Of a stretch of DNA of 64,000 nucleotides, positions 63,927 to 64,000 are shown in pieces (the first letter of the stretch is position 1; each line of letters begins with the position of its first letter). The notes beneath the pieces are model-generated. The model ran no database searches and was not told the DNA's origin. It worked only from the letters and a program-made list of their open reading frames with translations. Location: contig NZ_JAKGTI010000002.1 in the NCBI RefSeq assembly GCF_021568695.1, forward strand, positions 682,001-746,000, written 5' to 3'. The translations under genes were made by a program, and so were the position numbers. The stretch is from Maritalea mediterranea (GTDB taxonomy: Bacteria > Pseudomonadota > Alphaproteobacteria > Rhizobiales > Devosiaceae).

Positions 63927-64000
63927 CTAGCTCCTAAAAATCCCTTTAATATTCTTCTATCTGCTTTTTCGATTTGACTCAACTAGTATTCTAGCATATT

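Noticed and set aside
1-64000. tRNA, rRNA, CRISPR arrays, insertion sequences, phage genes
   Set aside because: No cloverleaf-like sequence, spaced direct repeats, transposase or integrase was found on reading either strand; short RNAs could still be missed by eye.

Overview
The window is a stretch of bacterial chromosome densely packed with solute-uptake operons. Moderate GC, GGGAGG-type Shine-Dalgarno sites, many TRAP transporters, a tripartite tricarboxylate (TTT) transporter, a 3-hydroxybutyrate dehydrogenase and a UPF0261 protein all suggest a heterotrophic, probably marine, alphaproteobacterium (Rhodobacterales or Hyphomicrobiales type). I cannot name the species. I found no rRNA, tRNA, CRISPR array, insertion sequence or phage gene.

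Layout. 1-4434 (-): most of a peptide/opine-type ABC importer (binding protein, two permeases, one ATPase) that continues past the left edge, divergent from a large hybrid histidine kinase at 4710-8066 (+). 8085-13681 (-): a TRAP transporter plus 3-hydroxybutyrate dehydrogenase, preceded by a sigma-54 activator gene and a textbook -24/-12 promoter. 13736-21599: a LysR gene divergent from ugpB-A-E-C, a glycerophosphodiester phosphodiesterase and a Na/phosphate carrier. 21627-29818: a TTT transporter, aldehyde dehydrogenase and UPF0261 operon (-) divergent from an IclR regulator and a class III aminotransferase (+). 29819-33490: an AT-richer accessory patch with a toxin-antitoxin-like pair (DUF4411/PIN-like plus Xre-ImmA), a small exported protein, a probable gene remnant and two small ORFs. 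33496-38793 (+): a PotADBC-type polyamine importer whose permeases are unusually long. 38875-45332 (-): an EamA exporter, then a TRAP transporter followed by OsmC, cytochrome P450 and haloacid dehalogenase genes. 45693-54650: a third TRAP transporter and a transaldolase (-) divergent from an FGGY kinase, a fucose-isomerase-like protein, a dihydrodipicolinate-synthase-family aldolase and a GntR regulator (+), forming a sugar-catabolic cluster of unknown substrate. 54785-62796 (-): an amide operon (AmiC sensor, AmiR antiterminator, dipeptide-type ABC importer, formamidase/acetamidase). 63228-63926 (-): a GntR/FCD regulator.

How the genes work together. There are eight binding-protein-dependent uptake systems (three ABC of the Dpp/Ugp families, one Pot ABC, three TRAP, one TTT), nearly all next to their own regulator and a few enzymes that would process the imported compound. 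Regulation can be read directly in several places: a sigma-54 promoter with an upstream inverted repeat for the TRAP/BdhA operon, a LysR-type palindrome in the ugp promoter region, and a leader terminator with an overlapping AACGAA hexaloop hairpin just before amiC, as expected for ANTAR antitermination. Five operons carry a strong hairpin between the binding-protein gene and the next gene.
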